Shown here: in pieces, positions 1 to 8,390 of the stretch
Layout of the letters: each line of letters opens with the position of its first letter
Numbering within the stretch: the first letter of the stretch is position 1
Assembly: GCA_964451255.1 (NCBI GenBank)
Contig: CAYVHL010000001.1
Span: 496,001 to 560,000, forward strand
Length of the DNA: 64,000 nucleotides
Reading direction: 5' to 3'
DNA from: JAHBTB01 sp964451255
GTDB lineage: Bacteria; Armatimonadota; Fimbriimonadia; Fimbriimonadales; Fimbriimonadaceae
Notes under the pieces: model-generated
The model's input: the letters and a program-made list of their open reading frames with translations, nothing else
Told to the model about the DNA's origin: nothing
Databases searched by the model: none
Translations under genes and position numbers: made by a program

Positions 1-1021
1 GATCCGGGTTGCGGCGGGCGTTTGCGGTCTGGACGGCCGCCTGTTGCTGGAGATACTCGGGCGTGGCAATGCCGCTACGGGCCAGCACGACGCTGGCATA
101 ATAGTCCGTGACGCCTTCAAGCCACCACAGGGCGCCGGTCTTGGGCAGATGCTGGTAGTCGAACGGGCCGAGGACAAAGCTACGGATGCGCTTCACGTTC
201 CAGGCGTGCCAGTACTCGTGGGCCATCACGCTCTTGGTGCTGGTGCTGAATCCGGTCGCCATACCGACTTCGGTGCTGCTCAGGTGCTCCAAGCCCCAGC
301 CGCCTGCCGGGCTGTCCATGACCGAGACGTGCCAGACGTACTTGTCAAACGGGAACCGGCCCCAAAACTTGAGGTCGAACTGACTGATCTGCTCGAGGGT
401 CTTGCGGGCCAGGGCACGGTTCAGTTTTTCGACCGGGCCGGAGTGATAGACGATGAAATGCGGTACGCCGCCGCACAGATAAGTGTCGACCGGAAGGTCG
501 CCCGCACTGACCGGGTTGTCCGCCAAGACGTCGTAGGTCGGCGCATAGAAGGCGTTCTTACCGGTGTCCGGGTTCAGGCCCGTGTAGACACCCCAAGAGC
601 CGGGGCACACGACCTGGACGTGGCACGGCTCTGTCTTGCGTCCGACGAGGTACATGTAGGTCGAGGGGCCGCTGAAATGGACGCTCTTCCCGACAGGCCC
701 GTCGATCGTGTAGGAGACGCTGATCCTCTGGGGTGAGCCGACCTTTGTCCGCCAAGTCGTCTCCCCTGCTTTGGTGACCACCAAAGGCGAACCGTGGGCG
801 TCCACGACTCCGACATCCTTGACCCTGGCCGCGTAATTGCCATAGCTGTACGACCCCGGAGACCACCGTGGTATCTGGAGATCGGTGTCGCCTTTCGGGG
901 CGTCGAAGGTGATCTGTACCTGGAGGCCTTTGGCCCCGGGTTCGGCGGTGACCTTGTACCAAACATCTCCCCAGCTCAAGCTAGCCAGGGCCAAGGCCGA
1001 TAGGACAACCCAACGTCGCAT
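1..1021 (-). CDS. M61 family (glycyl aminopeptidase-like) metallopeptidase, C-terminal part outside the window
   Basis: Exported zinc peptidase of the M61 family, cut off by the left edge of the window. About 340 residues are visible. They begin with a short signal peptide (MRRWVVLSALALASLSWGD), followed by the beta-sandwich N-terminal domain typical of M61, with the phrase IPRWSPGSYSYGNYA. The catalytic domain then shows GLEHLSST, the HExxH zinc motif as HEYWHAWNVKRI, and the third ligand region WWLEGVTDYY. M61 proteins normally end with a PDZ domain, which would lie beyond base 1. The ATG at 1019-1021 follows a plausible export signal. Family members trim N-terminal glycine or alanine from peptides; the exact substrate here is unknown. 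Confidence 0.93.
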   Translation of the reverse strand, partial: MRRWVVLSALALASLSWGDVWYKVTAEPGAKGLQVQITFDAPKGDTDLQIPRWSPGSYSYGNYAARVKDVGVVDAHGSPLVVTKAGETTWRTKVGSPQRISVSYTIDGPVGKSVHFSGPSTYMYLVGRKTEPCHVQVVCPGSWGVYTGLNPDTGKNAFYAPTYDVLADNPVSAGDLPVDTYLCGGVPHFIVYHSGPVEKLNRALARKTLEQISQFDLKFWGRFPFDKYVWHVSVMDSPAGGWGLEHLSSTEVGMATGFSTSTKSVMAHEYWHAWNVKRIRSFVLGPFDYQHLPKTGALWWLEGVTDYYASVVLARSGIATPEYLQQQAAVQTANARRNPD

Positions 1022-1070
1022 TGAAGCTATATACCTGTCAGCAGGGCCAAAGTGTGGAAGACTCGACGCC

Positions 1071-1562
1071 GTGAACGGATTCTTGGAGACGTGGCAGTTC
1101 ACCCGTGGTCGTCTGGCTCAAAGCTGGGACGGGCTGTCGGAGTCGCAACTGCACTGGCGCTCGCCGGAAGGCGAAGGGCCGATTGCCGACATCTTAGCCC
1201 ACATCGCTGGATGCGAGCACTTCTTGGGCAAGCGGATTCTCGGCGAAGACCCCCGGGCCACTGAAGCGGACGCCTACTTCGACGACAGCGCACGGGCCGT
1301 CTTCTTGAACGACAAGCCGTTCCCCTGGCCCGTGGAGGACATGACTTCGGAGGGCCTTGCAAAGCAACTGGCGACGAGCGGCGCAGTCGCAGAACGCGCC
1401 TTGTCCACCGGTGACACGACCAAGGATAACATCGTGCCCGACAGCCCCCTGGGCGTGCCGATCGACGGCATGGGCGCCGCCCAGCGCATGGCCCAACACG
1501 CCGCATACCACACCGGTCAAATCTGGATGATCAGACGGCACCCCGCGTTCCCGGCTGAGTAG
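1071..1562 (+). CDS. DinB family protein
   Basis: A 163-residue four-helix-bundle protein of the DinB/YfiT metal-dependent type. It has the usual start (a helix with FLETWQFTRGRLAQSW), a first metal-binding histidine in ILAHIAGCEHF, and the C-terminal HAAYHTGQIWMIRR helix with two histidines spaced as in the family. I chose the GTG at 1071, preceded by GGAAG about ten bases upstream; the reading frame stays open further upstream but that stretch opposes the M61 gene and has no DinB character. DinB proteins are often thiol-dependent transferases or of unknown role, so only the family is assigned. It lies directly upstream of accD with a 27-base gap. Confidence 0.85.
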   Translation: MNGFLETWQFTRGRLAQSWDGLSESQLHWRSPEGEGPIADILAHIAGCEHFLGKRILGEDPRATEADAYFDDSARAVFLNDKPFPWPVEDMTSEGLAKQLATSGAVAERALSTGDTTKDNIVPDSPLGVPIDGMGAAQRMAQHAAYHTGQIWMIRRHPAFPAE

Positions 1563-1589
1563 CGGACCGGCTGGTATCCTTGGCGTCCC

Positions 1590-2420
1590 ATGCTGGCGCG
1601 CAAGCCCTCTGCTGGCGGCTCGAACCCGAACTTCATACAGTGCCAGGCCTGTAAGAAGACTTTGTTCGCGGCCGAGTTCGAGGCTGGATTGCGTGTATGC
1701 CCGAACTGCGGTTCCCACCACCGCCTCAATTGGCGACAACGGGTTGACTTCACCTTTGACAAAGACTCCTTTGTCGAACTGGACACAGACCTGGGCTCCC
1801 TCGACCCCCTTGGCTTCCCGGACTACGCAGAGAAGCACAAGCAGGCGGTGGCGAAGACCGGTCTCGCGGACAGCGTCGTCACCGGCACCGCCAAGCTCGA
1901 CGGCCAATCCGTCAGTGTCGCCGTCAGCGACTTCTCCTTCATGGGTGGCTCGATGGGCAGCGTCGCCGGTGAGAAAGTGACAAGGGCCCTTGAGCGGGGG
2001 GCAGAACATGCCTTGCCCGTCATCGTGTTCTGCGCCAGCGGCGGCGCCAGAATGCAAGAAGGATTGTTGAGCCTGATGCAGATGGCCAAGACCACCGCTG
2101 CCGTCGAACTCTGCCGCACATCCGGTGTGCCCTACATCGCCGTCTTCACCGACCCGACGATGGCGGGCGTCTTAGCCAGCTATGCGTCGGTCGCCGATGT
2201 GATCCTCGCCGAGCCAAAGGCTTTGGTCGGCTTTGCCGGTGCCCGGGTCAGCAAGCAGGCACAGGTCCACAAGGCACCCGACGACTTCCAGACCGCCGAG
2301 TTCGTCCACCGCTCGGGCATGCTCGACCGCATCGTCCACCGCCGTGAGATGCGCGCGACACTTTCTTCTCTTGTCCGACTCCTCGGCAGCCACCTGAGGC
2401 AGGAGATGAAGGTTGGCTAA
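1590..2420 (+). CDS. accD: acetyl-CoA carboxylase carboxyltransferase subunit beta
   Basis: Beta half of the carboxyltransferase that moves the carboxyl group from carboxybiotin to acetyl-CoA, giving malonyl-CoA for fatty acid synthesis in the cytoplasm. The N-terminus carries the four-cysteine zinc finger expected of AccD (CQACKKTLF then CPNCGSHHRL). The crotonase-fold core follows, with the oxyanion-hole phrase ASGGARMQEG and the segment VAGEKVTRALE. Its 276 residues are close to the usual 280-300. It overlaps accA by eight bases, so the two halves of the complex are translationally coupled. No accB or accC is present in this window. Confidence 0.97.
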   Translation: MLARKPSAGGSNPNFIQCQACKKTLFAAEFEAGLRVCPNCGSHHRLNWRQRVDFTFDKDSFVELDTDLGSLDPLGFPDYAEKHKQAVAKTGLADSVVTGTAKLDGQSVSVAVSDFSFMGGSMGSVAGEKVTRALERGAEHALPVIVFCASGGARMQEGLLSLMQMAKTTAAVELCRTSGVPYIAVFTDPTMAGVLASYASVADVILAEPKALVGFAGARVSKQAQVHKAPDDFQTAEFVHRSGMLDRIVHRREMRATLSSLVRLLGSHLRQEMKVG

Positions 2421-3387
2421 GTCTTGGAAAGAGTGGGAAAAACCCATCCTTGAGCTCGAAGAGGGCATCGACAAGCTCAACCAGCTCATCGCCCTGGAGC
2501 GCGACCCGGAGAAGAAGGCGGGTCTCGCGATCCGCGCCAAGGAGTACAGCGACAAGCTCCACCAGTTCATCGACATCCGGTACAGCCGCCTCGGCCCGTG
2601 GGAGAAAGTACTTGTCGCCCGCGCCGAGACACGGCCTTACACCCTTGACGTCGTCGCTGCCGTCTTCGACGAGTTCGTGGAGCTCGACGGGGACCGGCGC
2701 ATGGGTGCAGACCACGCCGTCGTCGCCGGGCCGGCTAGCCTCGGCGGCCGCCCCGTCATGGTCGTCGGACAGCAAAAGGGCCGCAACATCCAAGAACGCG
2801 CCCATCGCAACTTCGCGATGGCCAAGCCCGAGGGCTACCGGAAGGCGATACGCATGTTCGAGATGGCCGAGCGGTTCCGGATGCCAGTCGTCACGCTGGT
2901 CGACACTCCGGCGGCGGATCCTGGCGTCGAGAGCGAAAGCAGGGGCATCAGCGAGGCTATCGCCGCCTCCATGCTGGCGATGTTCGGGCTGACCGTGCCT
3001 GTCGTCACCGTGATCATCGGGGAAGGAGGCTCAGGCGGTGCGATCGGCATCGCGGCCGCCAACCGTGTCCTCATGCTCGAACATTCGATCTACAGCGTCA
3101 TCCCGCCCGAGGGCTGTGCCGCGATCCTGTGGCGCGACCCGAGCAAGGGGCCCCAAGCGGCGGCCGCACTCAAGTTGACAGCGCAGTCTGCCCTTGAACT
3201 CGGCTTGGTCGAAGAGGTGGTACCCGAGCCGTTCGGTGGCGCCCATCGAGACCCGGCAGAGACCTTTGTCCGAATCAAGGAAGCCATTACCCGGCACCTG
3301 GGAGAACTCGATTCTCTAGCACCAGAGGCGGTCAAGAAGGCTCGGTATGACCGTTTTCGGCCGTTGGGCCGGTTCTCCGGAGCCTAG
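2413..3387 (+). CDS. accA: acetyl-CoA carboxylase carboxyltransferase subunit alpha
   Basis: Alpha half of the malonyl-CoA-forming carboxyltransferase, partner of the upstream accD. The 324 residues begin with the helical ILELEEGIDKLNQLI segment and contain the typical core VVGQQKGRNIQERAHRNFAM, then PEGYRKAIRMFEMAERF, LVDTPAADPG and the second oxyanion region GEGGSGGAIGIAAANRVLMLE, ending with PPEGCAAILWRDPSKGPQAA. The start is a TTG at 2413 inside the end of accD, preceded by the purine-rich AGGAGATGAAGG, so translation is coupled. The last 56 bases overlap the convergent PAP2 gene. Confidence 0.97.
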   Translation: MAKSWKEWEKPILELEEGIDKLNQLIALERDPEKKAGLAIRAKEYSDKLHQFIDIRYSRLGPWEKVLVARAETRPYTLDVVAAVFDEFVELDGDRRMGADHAVVAGPASLGGRPVMVVGQQKGRNIQERAHRNFAMAKPEGYRKAIRMFEMAERFRMPVVTLVDTPAADPGVESESRGISEAIAASMLAMFGLTVPVVTVIIGEGGSGGAIGIAAANRVLMLEHSIYSVIPPEGCAAILWRDPSKGPQAAAALKLTAQSALELGLVEEVVPEPFGGAHRDPAETFVRIKEAITRHLGELDSLAPEAVKKARYDRFRPLGRFSGA

Positions 3388-3901
3388 GCCAAGCGAGGCT
3401 CACCACGCCTGCGGCGAGACAACCCAAGGCCGCACCGCCGATCACGTCCCCAGGGTAGTGGACGCCAATATAGACCCTGCTCATCGCCACAAGGACGGCC
3501 CAAGCGACGACTCCCGCCTGTATCCACGTCCGACGCGGGCCACTGGCAAAGAGACAGACCGCCATCGCGATGGCCCAGGTCGTAGTCGTGTGTCCGCTGG
3601 GGAAGCTGGTGTCGCCATAGATCGGTTCCAAGGGATGGGCGAACGCCAAGTTGCTCGGTCGCTGCCGATGGATGAAGAGGATGATCAGGAGCCGCACAGC
3701 ACCGGCAAGGAGGTAACTGGCGATCGCGGCGGCGGCAGCCTCTCGCCAAGCCTTTTTGAGCAGGCAGAGGAGGACAAGGACGATCTGCCATCCGTCGCCG
3801 GAGTAGGTGACCAGTAGCGCAGGCTTGTCCAGTGCAGGGTTGTGCCAGCCCACATGGACGGCTCGGAACAGTTCGCGGTCTAACTGGGCGAAGTCGGGCA
3901 C
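3332..3901 (-). CDS. PAP2 superfamily membrane phosphatase
   Basis: Integral membrane lipid phosphatase of the PAP2 family, 189 residues with about five hydrophobic segments. All three signature motifs are present: the arginine-containing HRQRPSN, the central PSGHTTTTWA with the proton-donor histidine, and the C-terminal SRVYIGVHYPGDVIGG with the nucleophilic histidine. Such enzymes hydrolyse phosphatidate, undecaprenyl pyrophosphate or phosphatidylglycerophosphate on the outer face of the membrane. Sequence alone does not decide the substrate; recycling of undecaprenyl pyrophosphate is the commonest role. It converges on accA and overlaps its last 56 bases. Confidence 0.93.
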   Translation of the reverse strand: MPDFAQLDRELFRAVHVGWHNPALDKPALLVTYSGDGWQIVLVLLCLLKKAWREAAAAAIASYLLAGAVRLLIILFIHRQRPSNLAFAHPLEPIYGDTSFPSGHTTTTWAIAMAVCLFASGPRRTWIQAGVVAWAVLVAMSRVYIGVHYPGDVIGGAALGCLAAGVVSLAWPRLRRTGPTAENGHTEPS

Positions 3902-3922
3902 TGCCTATTTTGCCTGGACTGC

Positions 3923-4165
3923 TTAGGTGCGGAAGGTGCAGTCGATCACGACGTCCCGGATGCCTGGCTTGGTGCGGATCACTTTGGCGATGATCTCCAC
4001 TTCCTTTCGAGTGTCCGGAGGACCACCCTTGATGACGCCGATCGCCCCTCTGATGTACGCCACACCGTGCGTCACGCGCAGGTCTGCGCGGGTGATGTCG
4101 AGCATGCGCTTGCTGAACTCCTGGCGCAACATCTTGTTTGCCGCTACGTCTTTCGGGTCGGCCAT
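3923..4165 (-). CDS. BON domain protein
   Basis: A small 80-residue protein made almost entirely of one BON domain, with the typical DLRVTHGVAYIRGAIG strand pair followed by the helix of the second half and the closing KPGIRDVVIDCTFRT strand. BON domains bind phospholipid or associate with membranes in proteins such as OsmY. This one has no signal peptide, so a periplasmic OsmY-like role is unlikely. The ATG at 4163-4165 gives a compact protein (MADPKDVAANKM). It lies 21 bases upstream of the PAP2 gene on the same strand and may share its transcript. Confidence 0.75.
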   Translation of the reverse strand: MADPKDVAANKMLRQEFSKRMLDITRADLRVTHGVAYIRGAIGVIKGGPPDTRKEVEIIAKVIRTKPGIRDVVIDCTFRT

Positions 4166-4215
4166 GGTGTGATTTTACTTCCGTCGTGCCCGCGACGCCT
4201 TCTGCAAATACAAAG

Positions 4216-4246
4216 CTCCCCTCCTGTCTCATGAGAAGGAGGGGAG
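4216..4246 (-). terminator. intrinsic terminator after hppA
   Basis: A perfect ten-base-pair inverted repeat (CTCCCCTCCT at 4216-4225, AGGAGGGGAG at 4237-4246) lies twenty bases past the stop codon of the pyrophosphatase gene. In the minus direction it is followed by CTTTGTATTTGC, a T-rich tract, as expected for a rho-independent terminator. Confidence 0.75.
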
Positions 4247-4265
4247 GGTTGCTAGCGGCTCAGGT

Positions 4266-7200
4266 TCAAGCGGAGGGGCTGGCGTGGTCATCGGCCGCGG
4301 CAGCTTCCATTCCGGATGCCATGCTGCCACGCTTTGACCAGTAGACCGCGCCGGCGAGCGCCGCCAACGCGACCAAGGTGATAATCACCAGGGTCGACTG
4401 GGGCCAGGGCCGGATGACCTGCGGGGCGATGAGCAGGGCGACCAGGTTCATGACCTTGATCAACGGGTTCATCGCGGGGCCGGCGGTGTCCTTGAACGGG
4501 TCGCCGACGGTGTCGCAGACGACCGCCGCCTTATGGGCTTCAGTGCCCTTGCCACCCCAGAGACCGTCTTCGATCAGCTTCTTGGAGTTGTCCCACATGC
4601 CGCCTGAGTTGGCCAACATGACCGCAAGTAGCTGGCCCGAGAGGATCGAACCGGCGAGGAACCCACCGAGCGCCTGGGCGCCGACCAGGTTGTACTCCTG
4701 GCCTCCGATGTTCGTGGTGGGCTGGCCGATGGCGAAACCAAAGGCGACCAAGACCGGGAACCCGATGGCGAGGATGCCAGGGCCAAGAAGCTCCTTCTGG
4801 GCCGCGGCGGTCACGATCGCCACGCACTTGGCGTAGTTCGGCTTGCTTGTGCCCGCCATGATTCCGGCGTCTTCCCGGAACTGCCTGCGGACCTCGTTGA
4901 TCAGCTCGAACGCCGCCCGTCCCACCGCGTTGATCGAGAACGCGGAGAAGAGGTACGGCGTCGCGCCGCCGATCAGCAGGCCGAGGAAGATCTGCGGGAC
5001 TTCCAGCTTCATGCCCACTTCTGAGAGCATGCCCTCCTCGACAAAGGCGTGGAACAGGGCGACGGCGGCGACCACGGCGGTGGCGATGGCGAAGCCTTTC
5101 GTCAGAGCCTTGGTCGTGTTACCGGCCGCGTCCAGCAGTTGCACGCGGCGGGCGCCGTCCTTGTTATCGTGCCCCGCACCGGACATTTCGAAGACGCCCT
5201 GCGCGTTGTCACTGATCGGGCCGAACGTGTCCATCGCGAGGATGAAGCCCGTCGTCGTCAACAAGCCAAGACCGACCAAGGCGATGCCGTAGAAGCTCAG
5301 GATGTAACTGCCGTATATCGCCGGAGGGAACACGATGAGCGGCACGATCAGGGAGAGCACGATCGCGATGAGGCTGAACACCGAGCTCTCCTGGCCGTAG
5401 GCAAACCCTGAGATGATCATGGGCGCAGGCCCCGCGCTCGCCATATGGCCGAGTTCATTGACCGGCTTCTTATGGAGAGAGACGTAGTAGTCGGTGAGGG
5501 CCTCGAAGGCGAATGCCATCAAGACGCCGAACAAGATGCAGACAAGGAACGTCCACCAGGGGACTTCGTTCGTGTGCAGCAAGCCGGTCGAAAGGTTCGC
5601 TTGTTGGGGCGCGGTCTTTCCTTGCGGACTGTCAAAGTAAGCCTTGACGTTGGCGACGGTGTCCTTGTAGATCGGAAGGTTCGCCCTAGTCGCAAAGATC
5701 GGGAGGCTCTTGCCGCCGGTATCGATGCCGAACGCAAGTTCCTTGCCGTCCTTGGAGGCAAAGAGCTTGGCTGGGAAGGGCCCGCCGATCTGCTCGGCCT
5801 TGTTGCCCGCCCCCATCGTCCCGAACTGCTTGATCTGGTTGTCCAGTTCAGCCTGGGTCATCGGCCCGGCGACGACCTTGAACTTGGTTAAGTTATCGAC
5901 CGGTTTGTTGTCCGCCCCCATCTGCGGGCTGTTTTGGGTCAACTCCAGTTGGTAAACGGCCAGTTTGTTCTCGGTAAGGTAATCGCCAAGAGCCTTGTAA
6001 TCCGCCTTGCCACCCGGTGCGGCAGGCGGGACTTCGACCGTATATTGGCTGGCCACACCGGCCTTGTCGGCCAAGTCCACCGCTGAATACTTCTGCTCGT
6101 TCTCCGGCTTCTTGGGCAACTGGTCGGCGGCGGCATGGAGAATGCCGTCAAGGTTCTGTAGGGTGTTCGTGTCCAGGGAGAGATCGACGATCGCCTGGTC
6201 TTTCTCGATGTCAGAGGCCTTGACCTCCTCCGGCTTCTTGTTGTTGGCCTTCGCGTATCTGTCTCGGACGCCCGTTATCGTCTTGATGTAGTCGTAGCCG
6301 ACTTGCTGGGACGACACGAACTGGCTGGTCTTGACCTTTGCGGCCATGTCGCTTGGGCCGCCCATCATGAAATAGGCCAGAACCAAGGTGCCGATGATGC
6401 TGAGGACAGCGGAGCCGACAAAGCCCTTGCGGATCGACTTGAGCGGGTCTGCGCTCAGATCGTCGCTGCCCTTGACCATGAAGATCCCGACCACCGAGGC
6501 CACGATGCCGACGCCACGGGCCATGAGGGCGAAGAGGACGAGCTTCATCCATGTCGCCTGGTCGAAGATGACAGAAGTCGCCGCGCCGAGCACGATGGCC
6601 GCGACGAGGGTGACTTCGTAGCTCTCGAAGACGTCTGCGGCCATGCCGGCGCAGTCGCCGACGTTGTCGCCGACGTTGTCCGCGATGACGGCCGGGTTGC
6701 GCGGGTCGTCCTCGGGGATGCCCGCTTCGACCTTGCCGACCAAGTCCGCGCCGACGTCCGCGGCCTTGGTGTAGATGCCGCCGCCGACACGCATGAACAA
6801 CGCGGCCAACGAGCCGCCAAAACCAAAGCCGACCAACAACTTGGTGGCGTCAGCACCGGCGAACAGGAAAATCGCCGTCGCACCGATCAGGCCAAGTCCG
6901 ACCGTGAGCAGGCCCGCGATGGCGCCGCTTTTGAACGCCGCTTCCAACGCCGCTTTGTAGCTCGTGAGAGCCGCGTGCGCTGTCCGCATGTTGCCGTTGA
7001 CCGCCGAATCCATACCGACGTATCCGGCCGTATACGACGCGCCGACGCCCAGGATGAAACAGACGACCATCAAGAGCGCGACCCGCACCCCGAACGACTG
7101 TTGGTACATGAAGAACAACAGGATCGAGAGCACGATGATAAAGGCGATCATCAGCTTCGCCTGCTGACGCAGATAGGCTAATGCGCCTTCCTTGATCGCC

Positions 7201-7463
7201 CTGCCGACCTCCTGCATCTTCTCGTCGCCGGGCGACTGCTGGAGCACCCAGTTCCTGACATAGAGCGCCACGAGAATCGCGGCGATGCCTAGGGCCAAGG
7301 AGATGTAGAGGAGGATCTCGTCGTTCTTAGAAAAGACGAGCTTGACGTTTGCTTCCGCGCCGGACCCGAAGGCCATGACCGGCAGGAAAAGAGTGAAAAG
7401 GATTGAAAGTATCCAAGCGAGCGGCTTCCTGCCGCGGCTCTGGAAAGGGGAAAAAGTCGTCAT
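4266..7463 (-). CDS. hppA: membrane-bound proton-translocating pyrophosphatase with a large insertion
   Basis: Integral membrane pump that couples hydrolysis of pyrophosphate to ion transport. The substrate-binding core is intact: GAKxADVGADLVGKVE-like region, IPEDDPRNPAVIADNVGDN followed by GDCAGMAADVFESYEVT, GPISDNAQGVFEMSG, and the final DTVGDPFKDTAGPAMN. A lysine in AGNTTKALTKGFAI occupies the position that marks potassium-independent enzymes, so a proton pump is expected. The protein is about 1065 residues against the usual 670-800, because residues 368 to 632 form a hydrophilic insertion between two membrane segments (GTLVLAYFMMGG before, PWWTFLVCILFGVLM after). The ATG at 7463 is chosen because GGAG lies eight bases upstream; longer starts exist in frame. 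A terminator precedes it, so it probably has its own promoter. Confidence 0.95.
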   Translation of the reverse strand: MTTFSPFQSRGRKPLAWILSILFTLFLPVMAFGSGAEANVKLVFSKNDEILLYISLALGIAAILVALYVRNWVLQQSPGDEKMQEVGRAIKEGALAYLRQQAKLMIAFIIVLSILLFFMYQQSFGVRVALLMVVCFILGVGASYTAGYVGMDSAVNGNMRTAHAALTSYKAALEAAFKSGAIAGLLTVGLGLIGATAIFLFAGADATKLLVGFGFGGSLAALFMRVGGGIYTKAADVGADLVGKVEAGIPEDDPRNPAVIADNVGDNVGDCAGMAADVFESYEVTLVAAIVLGAATSVIFDQATWMKLVLFALMARGVGIVASVVGIFMVKGSDDLSADPLKSIRKGFVGSAVLSIIGTLVLAYFMMGGPSDMAAKVKTSQFVSSQQVGYDYIKTITGVRDRYAKANNKKPEEVKASDIEKDQAIVDLSLDTNTLQNLDGILHAAADQLPKKPENEQKYSAVDLADKAGVASQYTVEVPPAAPGGKADYKALGDYLTENKLAVYQLELTQNSPQMGADNKPVDNLTKFKVVAGPMTQAELDNQIKQFGTMGAGNKAEQIGGPFPAKLFASKDGKELAFGIDTGGKSLPIFATRANLPIYKDTVANVKAYFDSPQGKTAPQQANLSTGLLHTNEVPWWTFLVCILFGVLMAFAFEALTDYYVSLHKKPVNELGHMASAGPAPMIISGFAYGQESSVFSLIAIVLSLIVPLIVFPPAIYGSYILSFYGIALVGLGLLTTTGFILAMDTFGPISDNAQGVFEMSGAGHDNKDGARRVQLLDAAGNTTKALTKGFAIATAVVAAVALFHAFVEEGMLSEVGMKLEVPQIFLGLLIGGATPYLFSAFSINAVGRAAFELINEVRRQFREDAGIMAGTSKPNYAKCVAIVTAAAQKELLGPGILAIGFPVLVAFGFAIGQPTTNIGGQEYNLVGAQALGGFLAGSILSGQLLAVMLANSGGMWDNSKKLIEDGLWGGKGTEAHKAAVVCDTVGDPFKDTAGPAMNPLIKVMNLVALLIAPQVIRPWPQSTLVIITLVALAALAGAVYWSKRGSMASGMEAAAADDHASPSA

Positions 7464-7518
7464 CGATCGGAACTCCATCGCGGTCCAGTTCTGTTGGCGG
7501 CGCCCCGGCGTCATCCAA

Positions 7519-7545
7519 AAAGAGAGGGCCCGCCAAGGCCCCCAG
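7519..7545 (-). terminator. intrinsic terminator after the zinc-ribbon membrane protein gene
   Basis: On the minus strand GGGCC-TTGGCG-GGCCC forms a short GC hairpin followed at once by TCTCTTTTTGG. It lies about 70 bases past the stop of the gene at 7613-8332 and upstream of hppA, which makes hppA a separate transcription unit. Confidence 0.65.
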
Positions 7546-7612
7546 AGGCGTCCGTTCCGTCGCACGATACCCGAACGTCGTCCCTACTTCCTAGGCGGAC
7601 CGGCCTTGTCGC

Positions 7613-8332
7613 TCAGGTGCGGGTCTCGGTGAAGTTCGCGTGTGCGCCGTGAGAGTCGATCTGCGCCTTGAGCATTTCCGCCTTTCTGCGCGGGATTCCG
7701 CTAAGAAGAACGACGGGCACTTGCTCGATGATCTGTTTCACCTGGTTCCGGTTCAGGGCCAGCATGTGTTGGAGGCACTCGATGACCTCCTCGTGCTTGT
7801 TTCCTGCATCCTGCAGGGTCAAGTCATAGGTCCCTGTGTCGTCGCGTGCGGAGAAGGCGCCGAAAGCCTTGGTCGGTGCGTTCTCCTCGTCCGTCGCAAT
7901 CGGGATCACCCGGTCGCATTCCTCACAAATGAGGCCAGTGCTCTTTTCGCTGTAGTAGTTCAGCGTGTTGCAGTAACCGCAACGCACCTGGAAGATCCGG
8001 AGCATACGGCCATCCTGGATGGGCACCATCCGGTTGCAATGGACGCACCGAAAGTCGGAGGTCGGCTGCTCGACCAAGTGGTTTTTCTTTCCACAGAACG
8101 GGCAGTCGACGCTGAAATCGGGGATCTCCCGGGTCTTGCTGTACTGGACGGCGGCATAAACAAGCGCCGCCAACCCGCCTGCGCCCAGTAAGAGCCCGAG
8201 GACGATGAAGATGGACTTGTAGATGACGAGGATCAGGCCGACGACAAGCAAAAGCACACCGGGGACGGCGCCCAGGATAGCCCGCTGTACGTACACTTCC
8301 TTGATGTCGCTGCTGCGTTGTGACTCCGGCAT
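7613..8332 (-). CDS. membrane protein with tandem zinc ribbons and an L7/L12-like C-terminal domain
   Basis: I do not recognise a named family for this 239-residue protein, but its architecture can be read. Two hydrophobic segments near residues 18-65 (AILGAVPGVLLLVVGLILVI and the following IFIVLGLLLGAGGLAALVYA) make a membrane hairpin. Two CxxC pairs follow (CPFCGKKNH with CVHCNRM) and then two more (CGYCNTLNY with CEECDRV), giving two four-cysteine ribbons. The C-terminal 45 residues, NRNQVKQIIEQVPVVLLSGI then RRKAEMLKAQIDSHGAHANF, resemble the ribosomal L7/L12 C-terminal fold, which also occurs in stand-alone sensor-like proteins. The ATG at 8332 is preceded by AGAGG. Function unknown. Confidence 0.7.
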   Translation of the reverse strand: MPESQRSSDIKEVYVQRAILGAVPGVLLLVVGLILVIYKSIFIVLGLLLGAGGLAALVYAAVQYSKTREIPDFSVDCPFCGKKNHLVEQPTSDFRCVHCNRMVPIQDGRMLRIFQVRCGYCNTLNYYSEKSTGLICEECDRVIPIATDEENAPTKAFGAFSARDDTGTYDLTLQDAGNKHEEVIECLQHMLALNRNQVKQIIEQVPVVLLSGIPRRKAEMLKAQIDSHGAHANFTETRT

Positions 8333-8340
8333 GGGTGCCT

Positions 8341-8378
8341 CTTGCTCCCCCCCGCTAGTATACGGGTAAGGGAGCAAG
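8341..8378. repeat. nested inverted repeat between the prepilin gene and the zinc-ribbon gene
   Basis: Perfect nine-base arms CTTGCTCCC (8341-8349) and GGGAGCAAG (8370-8378) enclose a second pair, CCCG and CGGG, around CTAGTATA. In the minus direction the 3' arm ends just before the AGAGG ribosome-binding site of the gene starting at 8332. There is no T-run, so it may be a processing or attenuation hairpin rather than a terminator. Confidence 0.6.
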
Positions 8379-8390
8379 AAACCTTCCGGC

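Noticed and set aside
44..736. Long open frame on the plus strand at the left edge
   Set aside because: It is the antisense shadow of the M61 peptidase gene on the minus strand, which has a signal peptide, HEYWH zinc motif and correct family order.
4843..7181. Several plus-strand open frames of 120-290 residues across hppA
   Set aside because: They are antisense shadows of the pyrophosphatase coding strand; their protein sequences are Arg/Asp-rich without any domain, and the opposite strand carries clear catalytic motifs.
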